Part shown: positions 44,533 through 55,233 of the stretch, one piece after another
How positions within the stretch are numbered: position 1 is the first letter of the stretch
Layout: each line of letters begins with the position of its first letter
NCBI RefSeq assembly: GCF_023700005.1
Contig: NZ_JAMLJK010000001.1
Location: 1,347,096-1,411,095, forward strand
Origin: Larsenimonas rhizosphaerae
Lineage (GTDB): Bacteria > Pseudomonadota > Gammaproteobacteria > Pseudomonadales > Halomonadaceae
Length of the DNA: 64,000 nt
Direction: 5' to 3'
Notes under the pieces: model-generated
Seen by the model: only the letters and a program-made list of their open reading frames with translations
Databases searched by the model: none
What the model was told of the DNA's origin: nothing
Program-made: the position numbers and the translations under genes

Positions 44533-45579
44533 ATGACATTTGAACTGGCAGGCTATCTGTTGATCTGTGCTCTGACAATATTTGCAACACTATCAACGCG
44601 CAATGTTTTGTCAATTCTGCTTATCTATCTGTCAGTTATTGGTTATATGATAGCTGTACGATTTGCTGGATATGACTATGACATGTACTTGTATGCAAGG
44701 ATGCTGGATGCAGGCCTTGATTTCAGTGCTGACAATGTATATTACGTCCGGGAATTTGTTTTCTGGTTTGGGCTTCCGAAGATTTTTGATCTGGTTCAGG
44801 ATCAGAAGTGGACATTTATTGTTGTAGACATTATTTGGGTGTCATTGCTGTTTTATGCGTTGCTGAACAAGAAGAACAGCTCAAGAATCCCATTGTTTTG
44901 TGCTCCTTTCATGATAGTGTTTTTTCCTCTATTGATGGGGTATCAAAATATTTATCGGCAGTTCCTGGCCTCTATCTTCGTTCTTTTTGCCTTTTATGGC
45001 TTCAGAAACAAATATGTTGTTTACCTGCTGAGCATGGTTGCTTTCTTTATCCATAACTCTGCCATAATTTACCTGCCACTTTTGTACTTGTATGCAGCTA
45101 GAAAGGCATCGCCGACAGGCAAGCTCAATATCCTGCAGAAGGGGATGTTTGCCCTTTCATATGTGGTCATGGTGGGCGGTATATACTATTCCTCTCTTAG
45201 TGATACAGATCTGTCGAAGTCTTCCGACAGTACCGGCATTTCTCTGGGGCCGGCTTATGCAGCCCTCTTTGCAGCATTTTTTATAGCATCCATCTTCATG
45301 GCTCGCTTCAAGGTCAAGGAGCTGTTCTCTCAGTATGCGTATATCGTCTACTCATTCTTCTCGTTTTTGTTGATATGGCCAGTCCTGGGTGGTGCTCAAG
45401 GGGAGCGCGTTGGCATGATGCTTTTGATCATTATAGTGCCTATGTTTGTTACCCAGCTTGATGGTATTTTCAGGCAACCAACATTACGTATAACCGTTCG
45501 ACTTTTATTTGTCTTGTTGGGTATTGCACCATCATTCTTATTTTCATCGGCGTTTAACTTCCTTTTGACTGGTAGCTGA
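44533..45579 (+). CDS. wzy: EpsG/Wzy-like polysaccharide polymerase
   Basis: This 348-residue protein with about ten hydrophobic segments has the layout of the EpsG/Wzy family. Recognisable pieces are YDYDMYLYARMLDAG near residue 50, NIYRQFLASIFVLFAFYG and FIHNSAIIYLPLLYLYA. It most likely joins repeat units in the periplasm. Wzy proteins diverge quickly, so the family match is by topology, context and the R-Q/H-x-S motifs. It is among the most AT-rich genes here. Confidence 0.8.
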   Translation: MTFELAGYLLICALTIFATLSTRNVLSILLIYLSVIGYMIAVRFAGYDYDMYLYARMLDAGLDFSADNVYYVREFVFWFGLPKIFDLVQDQKWTFIVVDIIWVSLLFYALLNKKNSSRIPLFCAPFMIVFFPLLMGYQNIYRQFLASIFVLFAFYGFRNKYVVYLLSMVAFFIHNSAIIYLPLLYLYAARKASPTGKLNILQKGMFALSYVVMVGGIYYSSLSDTDLSKSSDSTGISLGPAYAALFAAFFIASIFMARFKVKELFSQYAYIVYSFFSFLLIWPVLGGAQGERVGMMLLIIIVPMFVTQLDGIFRQPTLRITVRLLFVLLGIAPSFLFSSAFNFLLTGS

Positions 45580-45580
45580 A

Positions 45581-46708
45581 ATGAAAACCCGTATTCTATA
45601 CATCGTTACTACGATGAAACGCTCTGGGCCTATAAATCAGCTTTTTCAGCTGATTTCAAATCTTGATCCGGAGCGTTATGAATTACATATGATCTCTCTT
45701 TCAGAGGAGGGTGATAATTCCATAAAGGATAAATTTGAACCTTTCATGTTGACAATGTCCTGCCTGGGCTTGTCCAGATATTCATCCTTTTTCGTGTCAA
45801 GAAATTCCCTCAGGAGTGCGGTAGAAAGAGTTGAGCCTGATCTTGTTCATACTCAGGATCTGAGAAGCGATTTTTACTCGCTTTTTTTGAACGGGATTCC
45901 TTGTGTCAGTACAGTGCATAATTATCCCTATGGCGATTACCCTTACTCCTTTGGCAAGGTCAAGGGAAGGGGGCTCGCATGGTTACATTTACGTATCTTC
46001 AGCAGGAAGCAGCGTTGTATAACTGTTTCAAGAAGTATTCTGAAATTTCTGAACAAGCTTGATGATCCCAGGTTTACATTTATACGTAATGGAGTTGATG
46101 ACACGTACTTCATGCCTTCCACCCATGATGTTAAAACCCGGTTCAGACGTGACAAGGGGTTACCGGAAGATGCGACAGTTTATATCGTCAGCGCGCATCT
46201 AACCGAACTCAAGGATCCTGAAACAGCAGCTCGCGCCATTACTGAATCCAGTGGCAATAATATTTTAGTCTGCCTGGGTGATGGGCCACTCAGAGAGTCA
46301 TTGGAACAGCGTTATGGTGGTGAAAAGGTAAGGTTTGTTGGTTATCAGTCCAATGTCATTGAATGGCTTCATGCCGCTGATGCCTACCTTTCTGCTTCGT
46401 TTACGGAGGGGCTGCCCATGGGAGTTATCGAATCCCTGGCCTGCGGTTTGCCAGCAGTTCTTTCTGATATACCTGCACATCGTGAGCTTCATGAGCTTAA
46501 TAACGACGCGGTGGCGCTCTTTGAAACCGGCAATGTCGCGTCTCTTGTCCAGACGCTGAACAAGGGCCTGTTTTCTGATGCAGAACAGGTCGATTATCGT
46601 TCCCGGTGTGCACTTTCCATTGTTCGGGATCATTTAAGTGCCCGCGTCATGGCCGGTCATTATCAGACGGTCTATGACGAGGCCATCAAGAAGTATGCAG
46701 GAGCCTGA
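45581..46708 (+). CDS. Glycosyltransferase family 4
   Basis: This 375-residue GT-B enzyme has the donor-domain segment YLSASFTEGLPMGVIESLACGLPAVLSDIPAH, matching the EX7E region of GT4. The N-terminus MKTRILYIVTTMKRSGPINQL is typical. It lies 1 base after wzy. Specificity is unknown. Confidence 0.88.
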   Translation: MKTRILYIVTTMKRSGPINQLFQLISNLDPERYELHMISLSEEGDNSIKDKFEPFMLTMSCLGLSRYSSFFVSRNSLRSAVERVEPDLVHTQDLRSDFYSLFLNGIPCVSTVHNYPYGDYPYSFGKVKGRGLAWLHLRIFSRKQRCITVSRSILKFLNKLDDPRFTFIRNGVDDTYFMPSTHDVKTRFRRDKGLPEDATVYIVSAHLTELKDPETAARAITESSGNNILVCLGDGPLRESLEQRYGGEKVRFVGYQSNVIEWLHAADAYLSASFTEGLPMGVIESLACGLPAVLSDIPAHRELHELNNDAVALFETGNVASLVQTLNKGLFSDAEQVDYRSRCALSIVRDHLSARVMAGHYQTVYDEAIKKYAGA

Positions 46709-46712
46709 AACA

Positions 46713-47531
46713 ATGCCGTTTTCCGTTTTAATGTCCATTTATGTCAAGGAAAAGCCGGATTATCTCCGACTGTGCCTTGAAAGTCTTGATGCTCAAACCC
46801 TGAAGGCCGATGAGGTTGTCATTGTTGAAGATGGCCCGATTGGTGACGATCTTCGGCGTATCATTGATGAATATCGTGAACGAATTTCCATCGTCTCCGT
46901 GCCACTTCAAACCAATGTGGGTCTTGGCGCTGCCCTGAATGCCGGTCTGGCGCAGTGTCATCATGAACTGGTGGCGCGTATGGATACAGACGATCTGTGT
47001 CGGCCCGACAGATTCGAAAAGCAGGTGCGTTATTTTGAGCAGTATCCTGATACAGATGTGCTGGGTGGGGCCATCTCCGAATTCAATGTGACGCCTCAAC
47101 AGCCTCATGCGATTCGTGAGTTGCCGGTAGGTCGGGACAAGGTACGTGAATTTGCCAAGGCACGTTGCCCGGTCAATCACATGACCGTTATGTTCCGGAA
47201 ATCGGCCATTGATGCGGCCGGGGGCTACCAGCCGTTTCTGGGGATGGAGGATTATTATCTGTGGGCAAGACTACTGGTCGCAGGTCAGGTCATGGATAAC
47301 ATGGCTGACATCCTGGTTGATGCACGTGTAGGTAATGGAATGCTTACGCGTCGGCGTGGCTGGCACTATTTCAAGCAGGATGTCATCTTGCAGAACAAGT
47401 TTCGCAAAATGGGGTTCATCAGTACGGGTGAGTGTGTTCTGAATGCTGCCAAACGGGCGCCTCTTCGTTTGGCACCCGAGTGGTTACTGGCGCTGGTGTA
47501 TCAGCGGTTCCTGCGTAAAAGCGTGTCCTGA
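46713..47531 (+). CDS. Glycosyltransferase family 2
   Basis: This 272-residue GT-A enzyme starts [25 protein letters not shown] and has the DxD region [22 protein letters not shown] lies 9 bases before the ATG at 46713; earlier in-frame starts lie inside the previous gene. Its 3' end overlaps the convergent cobQ by 31 bases, marking the edge of the polysaccharide locus with no terminator between. Confidence 0.88.
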   Translation: MPFSVLMSIYVKEKPDYLRLCLESLDAQTLKADEVVIVEDGPIGDDLRRIIDEYRERISIVSVPLQTNVGLGAALNAGLAQCHHELVARMDTDDLCRPDRFEKQVRYFEQYPDTDVLGGAISEFNVTPQQPHAIRELPVGRDKVREFAKARCPVNHMTVMFRKSAIDAAGGYQPFLGMEDYYLWARLLVAGQVMDNMADILVDARVGNGMLTRRRGWHYFKQDVILQNKFRKMGFISTGECVLNAAKRAPLRLAPEWLLALVYQRFLRKSVS

Positions 47532-49018
47532 GCAATATTTTCGAATACGTTTATAGCTGAAGGCCATGCCTGTTCCAGGGCATGGCTGATCCTGTCAATC
47601 TGAGCTTCGCGCTCCTTTTCATAATCGTATTGTTCTCTCTGCCTTAGACCTGCCCATGCAAGTAATGAATTCAGTGCATCGGGCGTATCAAAAATGCCAT
47701 GAAGATAAGTGCCGGCAATCTGGTTATCTGCTGATAGCATGCCGTCTTCATGGCCATCGTCGCATTTGATCAATCGTCTGATGGTCTCGGTTGCCCTGCT
47801 TTGGCCAACATGAATTTCATACCCTTCACATCGCGTCTGGTCGTGGATGAATGCTCCCTTTACTCGCGCCAGTGCCTTCCTGCTGCTCAGGGTCGTATGC
47901 AGGGGAAGCCATCCCAGCCCTGTACTGCTGCCGGCGGTACCTTCAACGCCATCAGGGTCATCAATGGCAAGCCCCAGCATTTGAAACCCACCACAGATTC
48001 CAATGACCTTTCCTCTATAGCGTAAATGACGTGCAATGTGTTCTTCCCATCCATGACTTTTGAGCCACGCAAGGTCAGCGCGAGTATTCTTGCTACCGGG
48101 TAGAATAATCAGATCCGCTTCTCCGGCCTCATTGGGTGAAGTACAGAAACGTACGGCCACTTCAGGGTGGCGACGAAGCGGGTCAAGGTCAGTATGATTC
48201 GATATCCTGGGCACCAGAGGCACCACGACCTGCAGGGCACGTGTACTGTCGCCGGTATTGCCACCCCGGGATAGCCCATCCTCGGCTTCAAGATGAAATT
48301 CTTCCAGAAATGGAAGCACGGCCAGTACCGGTTTACCGGTGCGTTCTTCAAGCCATTTAAGGCCTGGTTCAAGCAGGCTGATATCCCCGCGGAAGCGATT
48401 GATGATAAAGCCGATAATGCGTTTCTGCTCAGTGGCAGACAGTACGTCAACGGTGCCGGTGAGGTGGGCAAACACCCCACCGCGATCAATATCTGCCATG
48501 AGAATTACCGGGCAATCCACGGCTTCGGCAAACCCCATGTTGGCGATGTCATGTTCTCGCAGGTTAACCTCACCGGCACTTCCGGCACCTTCAACAAATA
48601 CCCGGTCATACTGATGTACCAGACGGTCGTGTGCTTCAACGACCTTCGTAAGCAGTTCGGGTTTAAAGTAGTGATAACGCTTTGCGTTCATATTGCCAAC
48701 GGCCTGGCCATGCACAATGACCTGAGCACCTGTATCGGAATTGGGCTTGAGCAAGACCGGGTTCATGTCGGTGGTTGGCGCAATGCACGCCGCCATTGCC
48801 TGTACTGCCTGGGCCCGCCCGATTTCGCCACCATCAATCGCTACTGCACTGTTAAGCGCCATGTTCTGCGGCTTGAAAGGCGCAATGCGGTAACCCTGAC
48901 GGGCAAAGAGCCGACACAATGCAGTGACCAGCGCACTTTTACCGGCATCAGAGGTCGTTCCCTGAATCATCAGCGTGGTGGGGGAGCGAAAGCGGGTCTT
49001 CGATACATCTGAAGTCAT
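47501..49018 (-). CDS. cobQ: Cobyric acid synthase (CobQ/CbiP)
   Basis: This 505-residue glutamine amidotransferase amidates four side chains of adenosylcobyrinic acid a,c-diamide. The N-terminal P-loop-like [13 protein letters not shown] and the class I glutaminase motif [11 protein letters not shown] (catalytic Cys) with the late His in GTYLHGIFD are present. The ATG at 49018 overlaps the cobN stop by 4 bases (ATGA). It is transcribed from the cobN side and its end overlaps a glycosyltransferase gene on the other strand. Confidence 0.95.
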   Translation of the reverse strand: MTSDVSKTRFRSPTTLMIQGTTSDAGKSALVTALCRLFARQGYRIAPFKPQNMALNSAVAIDGGEIGRAQAVQAMAACIAPTTDMNPVLLKPNSDTGAQVIVHGQAVGNMNAKRYHYFKPELLTKVVEAHDRLVHQYDRVFVEGAGSAGEVNLREHDIANMGFAEAVDCPVILMADIDRGGVFAHLTGTVDVLSATEQKRIIGFIINRFRGDISLLEPGLKWLEERTGKPVLAVLPFLEEFHLEAEDGLSRGGNTGDSTRALQVVVPLVPRISNHTDLDPLRRHPEVAVRFCTSPNEAGEADLIILPGSKNTRADLAWLKSHGWEEHIARHLRYRGKVIGICGGFQMLGLAIDDPDGVEGTAGSSTGLGWLPLHTTLSSRKALARVKGAFIHDQTRCEGYEIHVGQSRATETIRRLIKCDDGHEDGMLSADNQIAGTYLHGIFDTPDALNSLLAWAGLRQREQYDYEKEREAQIDRISHALEQAWPSAINVFENIAQDTLLRRNR

Positions 49019-52000
49019 TGAGCCTGTTCCTGGCGTTGATCGAGGGTAAGCAGTAGGTGTTCTAGTTGTTCCTCCCGGATCCCCGGGGTCTGCCAAAGGC
49101 CTCGCTGGCAGGCTTCCAGCAGCCGCTCGCCCATTTCCTGAAGGGCCTGTGGGTTATGCGCTTCCAGAAAGTGGCGATTGTCAGTATCAAACAGCAGAGC
49201 CTGGGTAACCGCTTCGTACTGATAATCGGCGATCAGCATCGTGGTGGCATCGTAGGCAAACAGGTAGTCAACCGTGGTAGCCATTTCAAAGGCGCCCTTG
49301 TAACCGTGTTCACGCATGGCGCTGTGCCATTTTGGATTGAGTGCGCGGCTCCTGAGCACCCGGTCAAGCTCTTCCTTGAGCGTTCGGATCCTGGGATGGG
49401 CCGGCTGGCTGTGATCACCATGATAGACAGCCGGGGCATTCCCCTTCAGCGTGGTAACGGCGTTGGTCATACCGCCCTGAAATTGATAGTAATCATCGGA
49501 ATCAAGCAGATCGTGCTCGCGGTTGTCCTGATTCTGTACGACGGCGTCCAACTGGCTCAGCTGATAGGCCAGTGCCTGACGTGCCGGAGTTCCAAAGGCG
49601 TGCTCGCCGTAGGCATAGCCCCCCCAGTTCAGGTATGCCTCGGTCAGGTCGCTGCGATCCGACCAGCAACGTTCGTCGATGAGTCCCTGCAGGCCGGCAC
49701 CATAGGTTCCGGGTCGTGAACCGAAAACACGATGGCGTGCCGTTTCCCGAGCCTGATCAGCAGGGAGTGTAGCCTTCAATGCCGCTTCTCGAGCCGTGAC
49801 ATGCCGCCGAATCGTATTGAGCTCCGGTGGCTCCTCAAACTCGGCCAGTTGATGTATGGCCGCGTCCATTAAATGCATCAGATTGGGAAAGGCATCCCGA
49901 AACAGTCCGGAGACACGAAGGGTAACGTCTACACGGGGCCTTCCCAACAGAAACCCGGGGATGATTTCAAAACCGGTAACGCGCTGAGAGCCTGCGGCCC
50001 AGCGGGGCTTGACGCCCAGCAGTGCCAGTGCCTGGGCAATGTCGTCGCCGCCGGTGCGCATGGTCGAGGTGCCCCATACGGAGATACCAATGTGTTCCGG
50101 ATAGTCACCGTGTTCCTGCAAATGTCGTTCGATCAACAGCTCGGCAGACTGCTGGCCGAGTGTCCATGCCATTTTGCTGGGCACGGCGCGGCTGTCGACC
50201 GAAAAGAAATTACGCCCGGTTGGCAGGGTATCCAGCCGTCCGCGCGTCGGGGCTCCACTGGGGCCTGGTGGCACGAATCTTCCACTCAGCGCATGTCTGA
50301 TGGCGTAAAGCTCGTTTTCTGCACTACGCTCCAGCGCGGGCATCAGCTGTTTTTCCAGCAGGTGGATTACATGGGTCATTGCCGGCCCCTGCAGGGGTGT
50401 TTCAACTGATAGCCCGCCAGTGTCAAGCCAGGCCTCGATCGCCTGAATGGCCAGTTGCTCAAGCCGTTCCCGAGTATCGAATTCGGTGCGCCAGGCCGCA
50501 CCGCTGACGTCACTCAGCCGTTGCGGTCGAGGGCCTGCCCAGGGAGCGGCTGTCGCTGTCAATGGGTCAAAGTCGGGGGGAAGCAGCAGGTCCGAAGCGA
50601 GTGCATGCAGGATTCCCTGATCTTCATTGCCATCGCCTCTGGGTAATCTGAGCAGGGCAACCAGTGTCTCGATCAACTTGTCACGCTCCGGCAGAGTGCC
50701 GAGACGGTGTAGGCCATGCCGAATCTGCGATTCCTTGATGTCGCACAACCAGGTATCCAGTGCTGCCAGCGTATCGTCTTCTTCAGTGGACGGTGATAAC
50801 TCTGCCAGTACGTGAGATTCCCTGGCCTTGTCCAGCAGAGCATTTTTCAGGTGTTCAGCTCGGCGGTCGTCCATGCCCAGCGCCTGGTAATATTCATCTG
50901 CAAGCTCTTCGAGTTCCGAAAGGGGGCCATAGAGCTCTGCTCTGGCCATGGGAGGCATCAGGTGGTCGATGATAACGGCCTGAGTTCGTCGCTTGGCCTG
51001 AGCGCCTTCACCCGGGTCGTTGACGATGAAAGGGTATAGATGGGGCAGGGGAGCGAACGCGGCTTCCGGCCAGCATTCGGATGACAGGGCCGTTCCCTTG
51101 CCGGGCAGCCACTCCAGGTTGCCGTGCTTGCCTACATGAACCACGGCGTTTGCCCCCCAGGTCTCCGTCAGCCAGAAATAAAAGGCCAGATAGGCATGGG
51201 GGGGCACCAGATCCGGGTCGTGATAATTGGCATCAAGGTCAATATCAAATCCTCTGGCCGGTTGAATGCCGATAAACACATGGCCAAAAAGGCGGCCGGC
51301 AATCATCAGGCAGCCGGCACGATATTTAGGGTCCTGTTCCGGTGTGCCCCAGCGCTCGTTCACGGCCTGCTGGAGCGCAGCCGGCAGGCGCTTGAAACGC
51401 ATGTGATAGGCATCAAGGGTCATGCTTTGAAAGCAGGGGCGCTGGTCGAGTGTATCGAGGTCATTGGTGATGCCCTCGCATAGCCGCTGGATCAGCGCAT
51501 CCCCGTCATCAGGAAGGTGGCCTGTCCTGTAGCCTGCCTGGGACAGCATTTTCATGATGGCCAGAGTCGATGCCGGCGTATCAAGGCCTACGCCATTGCC
51601 GATGCGCCCTTCCCGGGTAGGGTAGTTGGCCATGACAAGCCCGATGCGCTTGTCTTCATTGGGAAGTGTGGATAATGCAGCCCATCGGGCGGCCAGAGTC
51701 AGTACGTGACGGGCGCGATCGGGCTGAAGGCGAAAGCGAATGACCGGGCTTTGTGTCCGTGTGCTATAACGTTCAACGTGCTTGAAGGCCATGGCACGAC
51801 TGATGATCCGGCCATCCATTTCCGGCAGGGCGACCTGCATTGCCAGATCCCGATTGCGTAACCCGCGGGTCTGACTTTGCCAGTCTTCCTTGGTGGTACT
51901 GGCAAGAATCGCCTGGATAACAGGAATATCGGCCTTGAAGACGCGCTGGTCCTCTCGAGGCAGCGAAGACATGGCAGCATTACCGTGCTGGGCGAGGGAA

Positions 52001-52812
52001 AATCCGGTGGTATTGATAATAACCTGCACGTTGGCGCGCTCGGCAAGATCGGTAATCAGTGCCATGCAGTCATCGCGCTTGAGCGAGGTAACTGCCACCG
52101 GCAAGATAGTCAGCAACTGTTGCCGAGCTTCCTCGAGTAGTGCATCGAACAGCCCGGTGTCCAGAGCCTGCAGATGGCTTCGATAAAAAATCAGTAATGC
52201 TGTTGCCTGATTCTTCTCCCGGTGCTGCTGCCATTCACTGAAGGTGGCTCCCATGGCGTGATCGGGATGATAAATCAGTGCCGGGGGCAAGGCACGAGGC
52301 GGTGGCGGTAGTGGCAGGCTGTTATCCTGGCAATGACAAAGATACCCGATGGCCTGATTCAGGTTCCAGGCACCCCCTTCCCGAAAGTACCGCCATAAGG
52401 TGTGCGCCATTTCCATGGGTACCGATCCATCGGCCCAGAGCTCGGGATCATCCTGGTCATCACCGGGTACGAGTATCAGCTGGCGTTCCGGTTGAGCACG
52501 CTGCCATGACTGGAGCTGCTCCAGACCGTACGGCCAGTAGTTTTTGCCGCCCAGCAGGGAAACGACCACGATCCGTGCCTGAGTCAGCACATTATCAGCA
52601 TAAAGATCGAATGAGGCCGGTTTGGAGAGGTTAAGCCAGTTGGCCAGCCGAATGCTCGGCAAGGGGCGATCATATTGATCAATGCAGTCGGCCAGGCCGG
52701 CAAGAAGGCTGTCGGCCGCGGCCAGAATGATGATTTCGGCGCTTTCCTGAGCCAGATCGATAATGCCGTCGTCGTCGCCAAAACCGCCGGGTTGGGCAGC
52801 AAAAAGATGCAT
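49015..52812 (-). CDS. cobN: Cobaltochelatase subunit CobN
   Basis: This 1265-residue protein is the large H-type subunit of the ATP-dependent chelatase that puts cobalt into hydrogenobyrinic acid diamide in the late-cobalt (aerobic) route. Conserved parts include [19 protein letters not shown], the signature [26 protein letters not shown] and [15 protein letters not shown]. CobS and CobT partners are not in the window. The start at 52812 ([11 protein letters not shown]) is preferred to one 19 codons earlier. The 104-base gap to fliT is too small for a cobalamin riboswitch and none was seen. Confidence 0.94.
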   Translation of the reverse strand: MHLFAAQPGGFGDDDGIIDLAQESAEIIILAAADSLLAGLADCIDQYDRPLPSIRLANWLNLSKPASFDLYADNVLTQARIVVVSLLGGKNYWPYGLEQLQSWQRAQPERQLILVPGDDQDDPELWADGSVPMEMAHTLWRYFREGGAWNLNQAIGYLCHCQDNSLPLPPPPRALPPALIYHPDHAMGATFSEWQQHREKNQATALLIFYRSHLQALDTGLFDALLEEARQQLLTILPVAVTSLKRDDCMALITDLAERANVQVIINTTGFSLAQHGNAAMSSLPREDQRVFKADIPVIQAILASTTKEDWQSQTRGLRNRDLAMQVALPEMDGRIISRAMAFKHVERYSTRTQSPVIRFRLQPDRARHVLTLAARWAALSTLPNEDKRIGLVMANYPTREGRIGNGVGLDTPASTLAIMKMLSQAGYRTGHLPDDGDALIQRLCEGITNDLDTLDQRPCFQSMTLDAYHMRFKRLPAALQQAVNERWGTPEQDPKYRAGCLMIAGRLFGHVFIGIQPARGFDIDLDANYHDPDLVPPHAYLAFYFWLTETWGANAVVHVGKHGNLEWLPGKGTALSSECWPEAAFAPLPHLYPFIVNDPGEGAQAKRRTQAVIIDHLMPPMARAELYGPLSELEELADEYYQALGMDDRRAEHLKNALLDKARESHVLAELSPSTEEDDTLAALDTWLCDIKESQIRHGLHRLGTLPERDKLIETLVALLRLPRGDGNEDQGILHALASDLLLPPDFDPLTATAAPWAGPRPQRLSDVSGAAWRTEFDTRERLEQLAIQAIEAWLDTGGLSVETPLQGPAMTHVIHLLEKQLMPALERSAENELYAIRHALSGRFVPPGPSGAPTRGRLDTLPTGRNFFSVDSRAVPSKMAWTLGQQSAELLIERHLQEHGDYPEHIGISVWGTSTMRTGGDDIAQALALLGVKPRWAAGSQRVTGFEIIPGFLLGRPRVDVTLRVSGLFRDAFPNLMHLMDAAIHQLAEFEEPPELNTIRRHVTAREAALKATLPADQARETARHRVFGSRPGTYGAGLQGLIDERCWSDRSDLTEAYLNWGGYAYGEHAFGTPARQALAYQLSQLDAVVQNQDNREHDLLDSDDYYQFQGGMTNAVTTLKGNAPAVYHGDHSQPAHPRIRTLKEELDRVLRSRALNPKWHSAMREHGYKGAFEMATTVDYLFAYDATTMLIADYQYEAVTQALLFDTDNRHFLEAHNPQALQEMGERLLEACQRGLWQTPGIREEQLEHLLLTLDQRQEQAQ

Positions 52813-52875
52813 GGGAAGTAGTGCTCTCAGCGTCGCGGGGGAAGGCCACCAAAACGTTGAGCATACCATACCGAA

Positions 52876-52897
52876 ACGGCCCCTCGGAGGGGGCCGT
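52876..52897 (-). terminator. Hairpin after the fliDST operon
   Basis: ACGGCCCC / GGGGCCGT stem with a 6-base loop. On the minus strand it is followed by only a short T tract. It separates fliT from cobN. Confidence 0.6.
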
Positions 52898-52915
52898 CAA
52901 TGCGATATCTGGTAA

Positions 52916-53239
52916 TTATATGCTTTGTGACAGGTACGCCTTCTGCGCCTTGCCCTGCTGCTGCTGTCGTGTGGACTCTCTGGTCAGATGGTCCTTGCTC
53001 TGATTCAGAAGCACTGCGATCTGCTCGTTTTTGGCGATCAGAAACGCCAGAACACGTGCCTTGTCCGGAAATTCAGCATCTGTACCGGCCGCCTCGTCGG
53101 CAGCTTTTACTGCCTGGATGGCGTCATCATGCTGTGTTCGAAGGGCCGCCAGTCGCTCCATATCTTCATTATCAGCAGCATCCAGCACACTGTTGGTAAT
53201 CCTGACCAGCGCCTGGTAGCTTTTTTCCACGTCGTTCAT
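52916..53239 (-). CDS. fliT: Flagellar export chaperone FliT-like
   Basis: This 107-residue, mostly helical protein (NDVEKSYQALVRITNSVLDAA ... LRTQHDDAIQAV) lies just after fliS with a 4-base overlap. It has the size and position of FliT, chaperone of the filament-cap protein FliD. Sequence conservation in this family is poor, so the call leans on context. Confidence 0.75.
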   Translation of the reverse strand: MNDVEKSYQALVRITNSVLDAADNEDMERLAALRTQHDDAIQAVKAADEAAGTDAEFPDKARVLAFLIAKNEQIAVLLNQSKDHLTRESTRQQQQGKAQKAYLSQSI

Positions 53240-53643
53240 GAGTACACCGCGCCATCGACGGTCTGGCCTATTTCCTTCCAGGCGCCACTGATATCGCTCA
53301 ACAGGGCGCTGACCCTGCGGATTGCGTCAGCATCATTACGAACATTGGCTTTTGTAAGCTCTCGGGACATGTAATCGTAAAGGCTGTCGAGCTGCTCCGC
53401 CAATGGGCCACCCTGTTCCTTGTCGAGGCTGGCGCGCAATCCTTCTTCGATAATGCGAATGGCCTTGGACAGTGATGTTCCCTTGAGCGCGATATCCTTG
53501 TTGTCGATGGCCCAGGTGGCTTTCATCAATGCCGCCTGGGCGCCATCAAACAGCATGACAATCAGTTGATGTGGCGTAGCGCTCATGACACCGGTTTCAA
53601 GGCCGATATCGGCGTATGCACTGGCTCGAGTACGTGCAAGCAT
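53236..53643 (-). CDS. fliS: Flagellin export chaperone FliS
   Basis: This 135-residue chaperone binds the flagellin C-terminus to prevent early polymerisation. It contains TPHQLIVMLFDGAQAAL and SLYDYMSRELTKANVRNDADAI, both strongly conserved in FliS. Middle gene of fliD-fliS-fliT. Confidence 0.95.
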   Translation of the reverse strand: MLARTRASAYADIGLETGVMSATPHQLIVMLFDGAQAALMKATWAIDNKDIALKGTSLSKAIRIIEEGLRASLDKEQGGPLAEQLDSLYDYMSRELTKANVRNDADAIRRVSALLSDISGAWKEIGQTVDGAVYS

Positions 53644-53657
53644 GTTGCAACTCTCCC

Positions 53658-55076
53658 TTAATTTTGAGGCGTATTCAGTGCTGAAAGCTGCTGACTTAGA
53701 TAGCTACTAGTGGAGTTGATATTCGACAGGAGCAAATCCAGGTCATTGAACTGCTTCCTGTAACGATCCACGGTAGAGTCAATGCTTTTCTGAATGGTTT
53801 CCTTGCGGTCCTTCAACGACTCCAGTCGGCTATCAATACTGCCTGTGACCGTATCAAGTACCCCTCCTTCATCCAGCATGCTACCCAGTGTAGTGCTCAA
53901 TACTGACGTTACTCCGGATTCTCCATCTGCTCCGATCATCAGGGTAGAAAGGCTGGAGACATCCGTCATGGCCTTGTCAAAACGAGTATCGTCGATTTCC
54001 AGCTTGCCGTCCTTGTTCAGGGATATACCGGCCTGTGTGAGATAGTTGAGGCTATCGCCACTGACACTGGTATTGAAGGCACCCCGAATCTGGTTCTGGA
54101 TGGAGCGAACCGTGGATTCCCCCAAAAGTGAGCCGTTACTGCTTTTGCTTTCGGCATCATAGGAGGTCTGAATATCGATCAGGTCCTGCATGGAGTTATA
54201 GCTGCTGACCAGCGTCTCGAACGCTTCACGTATCGTGCCATCATCCTGAGCCACCACCATGTTTTCAGCTGTGTCATTGACCGAATTCAACGTAAGTGTC
54301 ACACCCTGAATGGCTTCTTCAACGGTATTGGTATCGCTGGTAATCGCCAGGCCGTTGATCTCAAGATTGGCGTTTTTGGCCTCACTGGTTTCCGTCAGAT
54401 TACCGCTATTATCGGCACTGTTGTAATTGAGCAGATCCTGAAGTGATGTGTCTGTATTCAGGATATCGTCATTGGTGACCGACATGTTGATCTGAGAGGA
54501 TTCACCTGTCTTGTCAGACGTCATGACCAACCGATAGGGCGTGCCGCTGCCATCATTGATAATCGAGGCCGTCACGCCTGCATCAGCAGTATTGATGGCA
54601 TCCCGGATACCTTCGAGGGAACTGTTGGTGCTGTCCAGCGCAATATCTGTCGTACTGGAAACATTGCCAGCGCCATCAGTGATCGACAGCGTCAGTGTGC
54701 TGTTGCCGCCAGTACCAATGGTGTCCGTGCGGCTGGCCTGACCTGTAGTGGCCAGCGACTGCGCAGACGCCAGGTTCTGAACCTTGATGCTGTAATTGCC
54801 TTCCTGGGCATCTGTGCCGCTGGTAGCGGAAAAGGCGGTGCTGGTGGTGGTAATACTCTTGCTTTCATAAAGCGCCGGGTCTGCCAGCGCATCGACAGCT
54901 CCCTGAAAACCTTCCAGGGCACTGGAGAGGCGGTTGTAGCCGTCCAGCTTGTTGGTATAGCTTTTTTCCTGAATCTTGATGGGCTCCAGACGAGAACTCT
55001 CTGACCTTTCAAGTCCCTTGAGAAGGGTGGTCAGGTCCAGCCCTGAGCCAACGCCGAGCGATGTAATTGAAGGCAT
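53658..55076 (-). CDS. fliD: Flagellar filament cap protein FliD
   Basis: This 472-residue protein forms the distal cap that guides flagellin assembly. It begins MPSITSLGVGSGLDLTTLLKGL, the FliD N-terminus. The C-terminal coiled coil (SLKDRKETIQKSIDSTVDRYRKQF) and tail FNDLDLLLSNINSTSSYLSQQL fit. The ATG at 55076 has GGGGA before it; 23 extra codons upstream overlap the leader. A sigma-28 promoter lies about 80-100 bases upstream. Confidence 0.95.
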   Translation of the reverse strand: MPSITSLGVGSGLDLTTLLKGLERSESSRLEPIKIQEKSYTNKLDGYNRLSSALEGFQGAVDALADPALYESKSITTTSTAFSATSGTDAQEGNYSIKVQNLASAQSLATTGQASRTDTIGTGGNSTLTLSITDGAGNVSSTTDIALDSTNSSLEGIRDAINTADAGVTASIINDGSGTPYRLVMTSDKTGESSQINMSVTNDDILNTDTSLQDLLNYNSADNSGNLTETSEAKNANLEINGLAITSDTNTVEEAIQGVTLTLNSVNDTAENMVVAQDDGTIREAFETLVSSYNSMQDLIDIQTSYDAESKSSNGSLLGESTVRSIQNQIRGAFNTSVSGDSLNYLTQAGISLNKDGKLEIDDTRFDKAMTDVSSLSTLMIGADGESGVTSVLSTTLGSMLDEGGVLDTVTGSIDSRLESLKDRKETIQKSIDSTVDRYRKQFNDLDLLLSNINSTSSYLSQQLSALNTPQN

Positions 55077-55152
55077 GATGTCCCCTGCAGCACATGAAGA
55101 ACTGATTGGCTGTATTATCTTCGCGCGACATGAGCGAAGTTCCATGGTGCAG

Positions 55153-55179
55153 TTAACGGCATAACGTGTAGCGGCTTTA
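55153..55179 (-). promoter_or_regulatory. Sigma-28 (FliA) promoter of fliDST
   Basis: On the minus strand: TAAA (55179-55176), exactly 15 bases, then GCCGTTAA (55160-55153), one mismatch from the FliA consensus GCCGATAA. Same spacing as the flagellin promoter. Confidence 0.85.
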
Positions 55180-55190
55180 GACTTTCATTC

Positions 55191-55222
55191 GGAAAATTCA
55201 CTGCCTGTTTTCACAGGCAGTG
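55191..55222 (-). terminator. Intrinsic terminator after cobW
   Basis: Stem CACTGCCTG / CAGGCAGTG, loop of 6, followed on the minus strand by AATTTTCC. It closes the cbiD-to-cobW operon just before the fliD promoter. Confidence 0.85.
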
Positions 55223-55233
55223 AGCCGGGTGGT

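Noticed and set aside
52813-52915. Possible cobalamin riboswitch ahead of cobN
   Set aside because: The gap is only about 100 bases, is partly taken by the fliT terminator hairpin, and shows no B12-box-like sequence. A riboswitch for the other cob operon would lie outside the window, upstream of cbiD.
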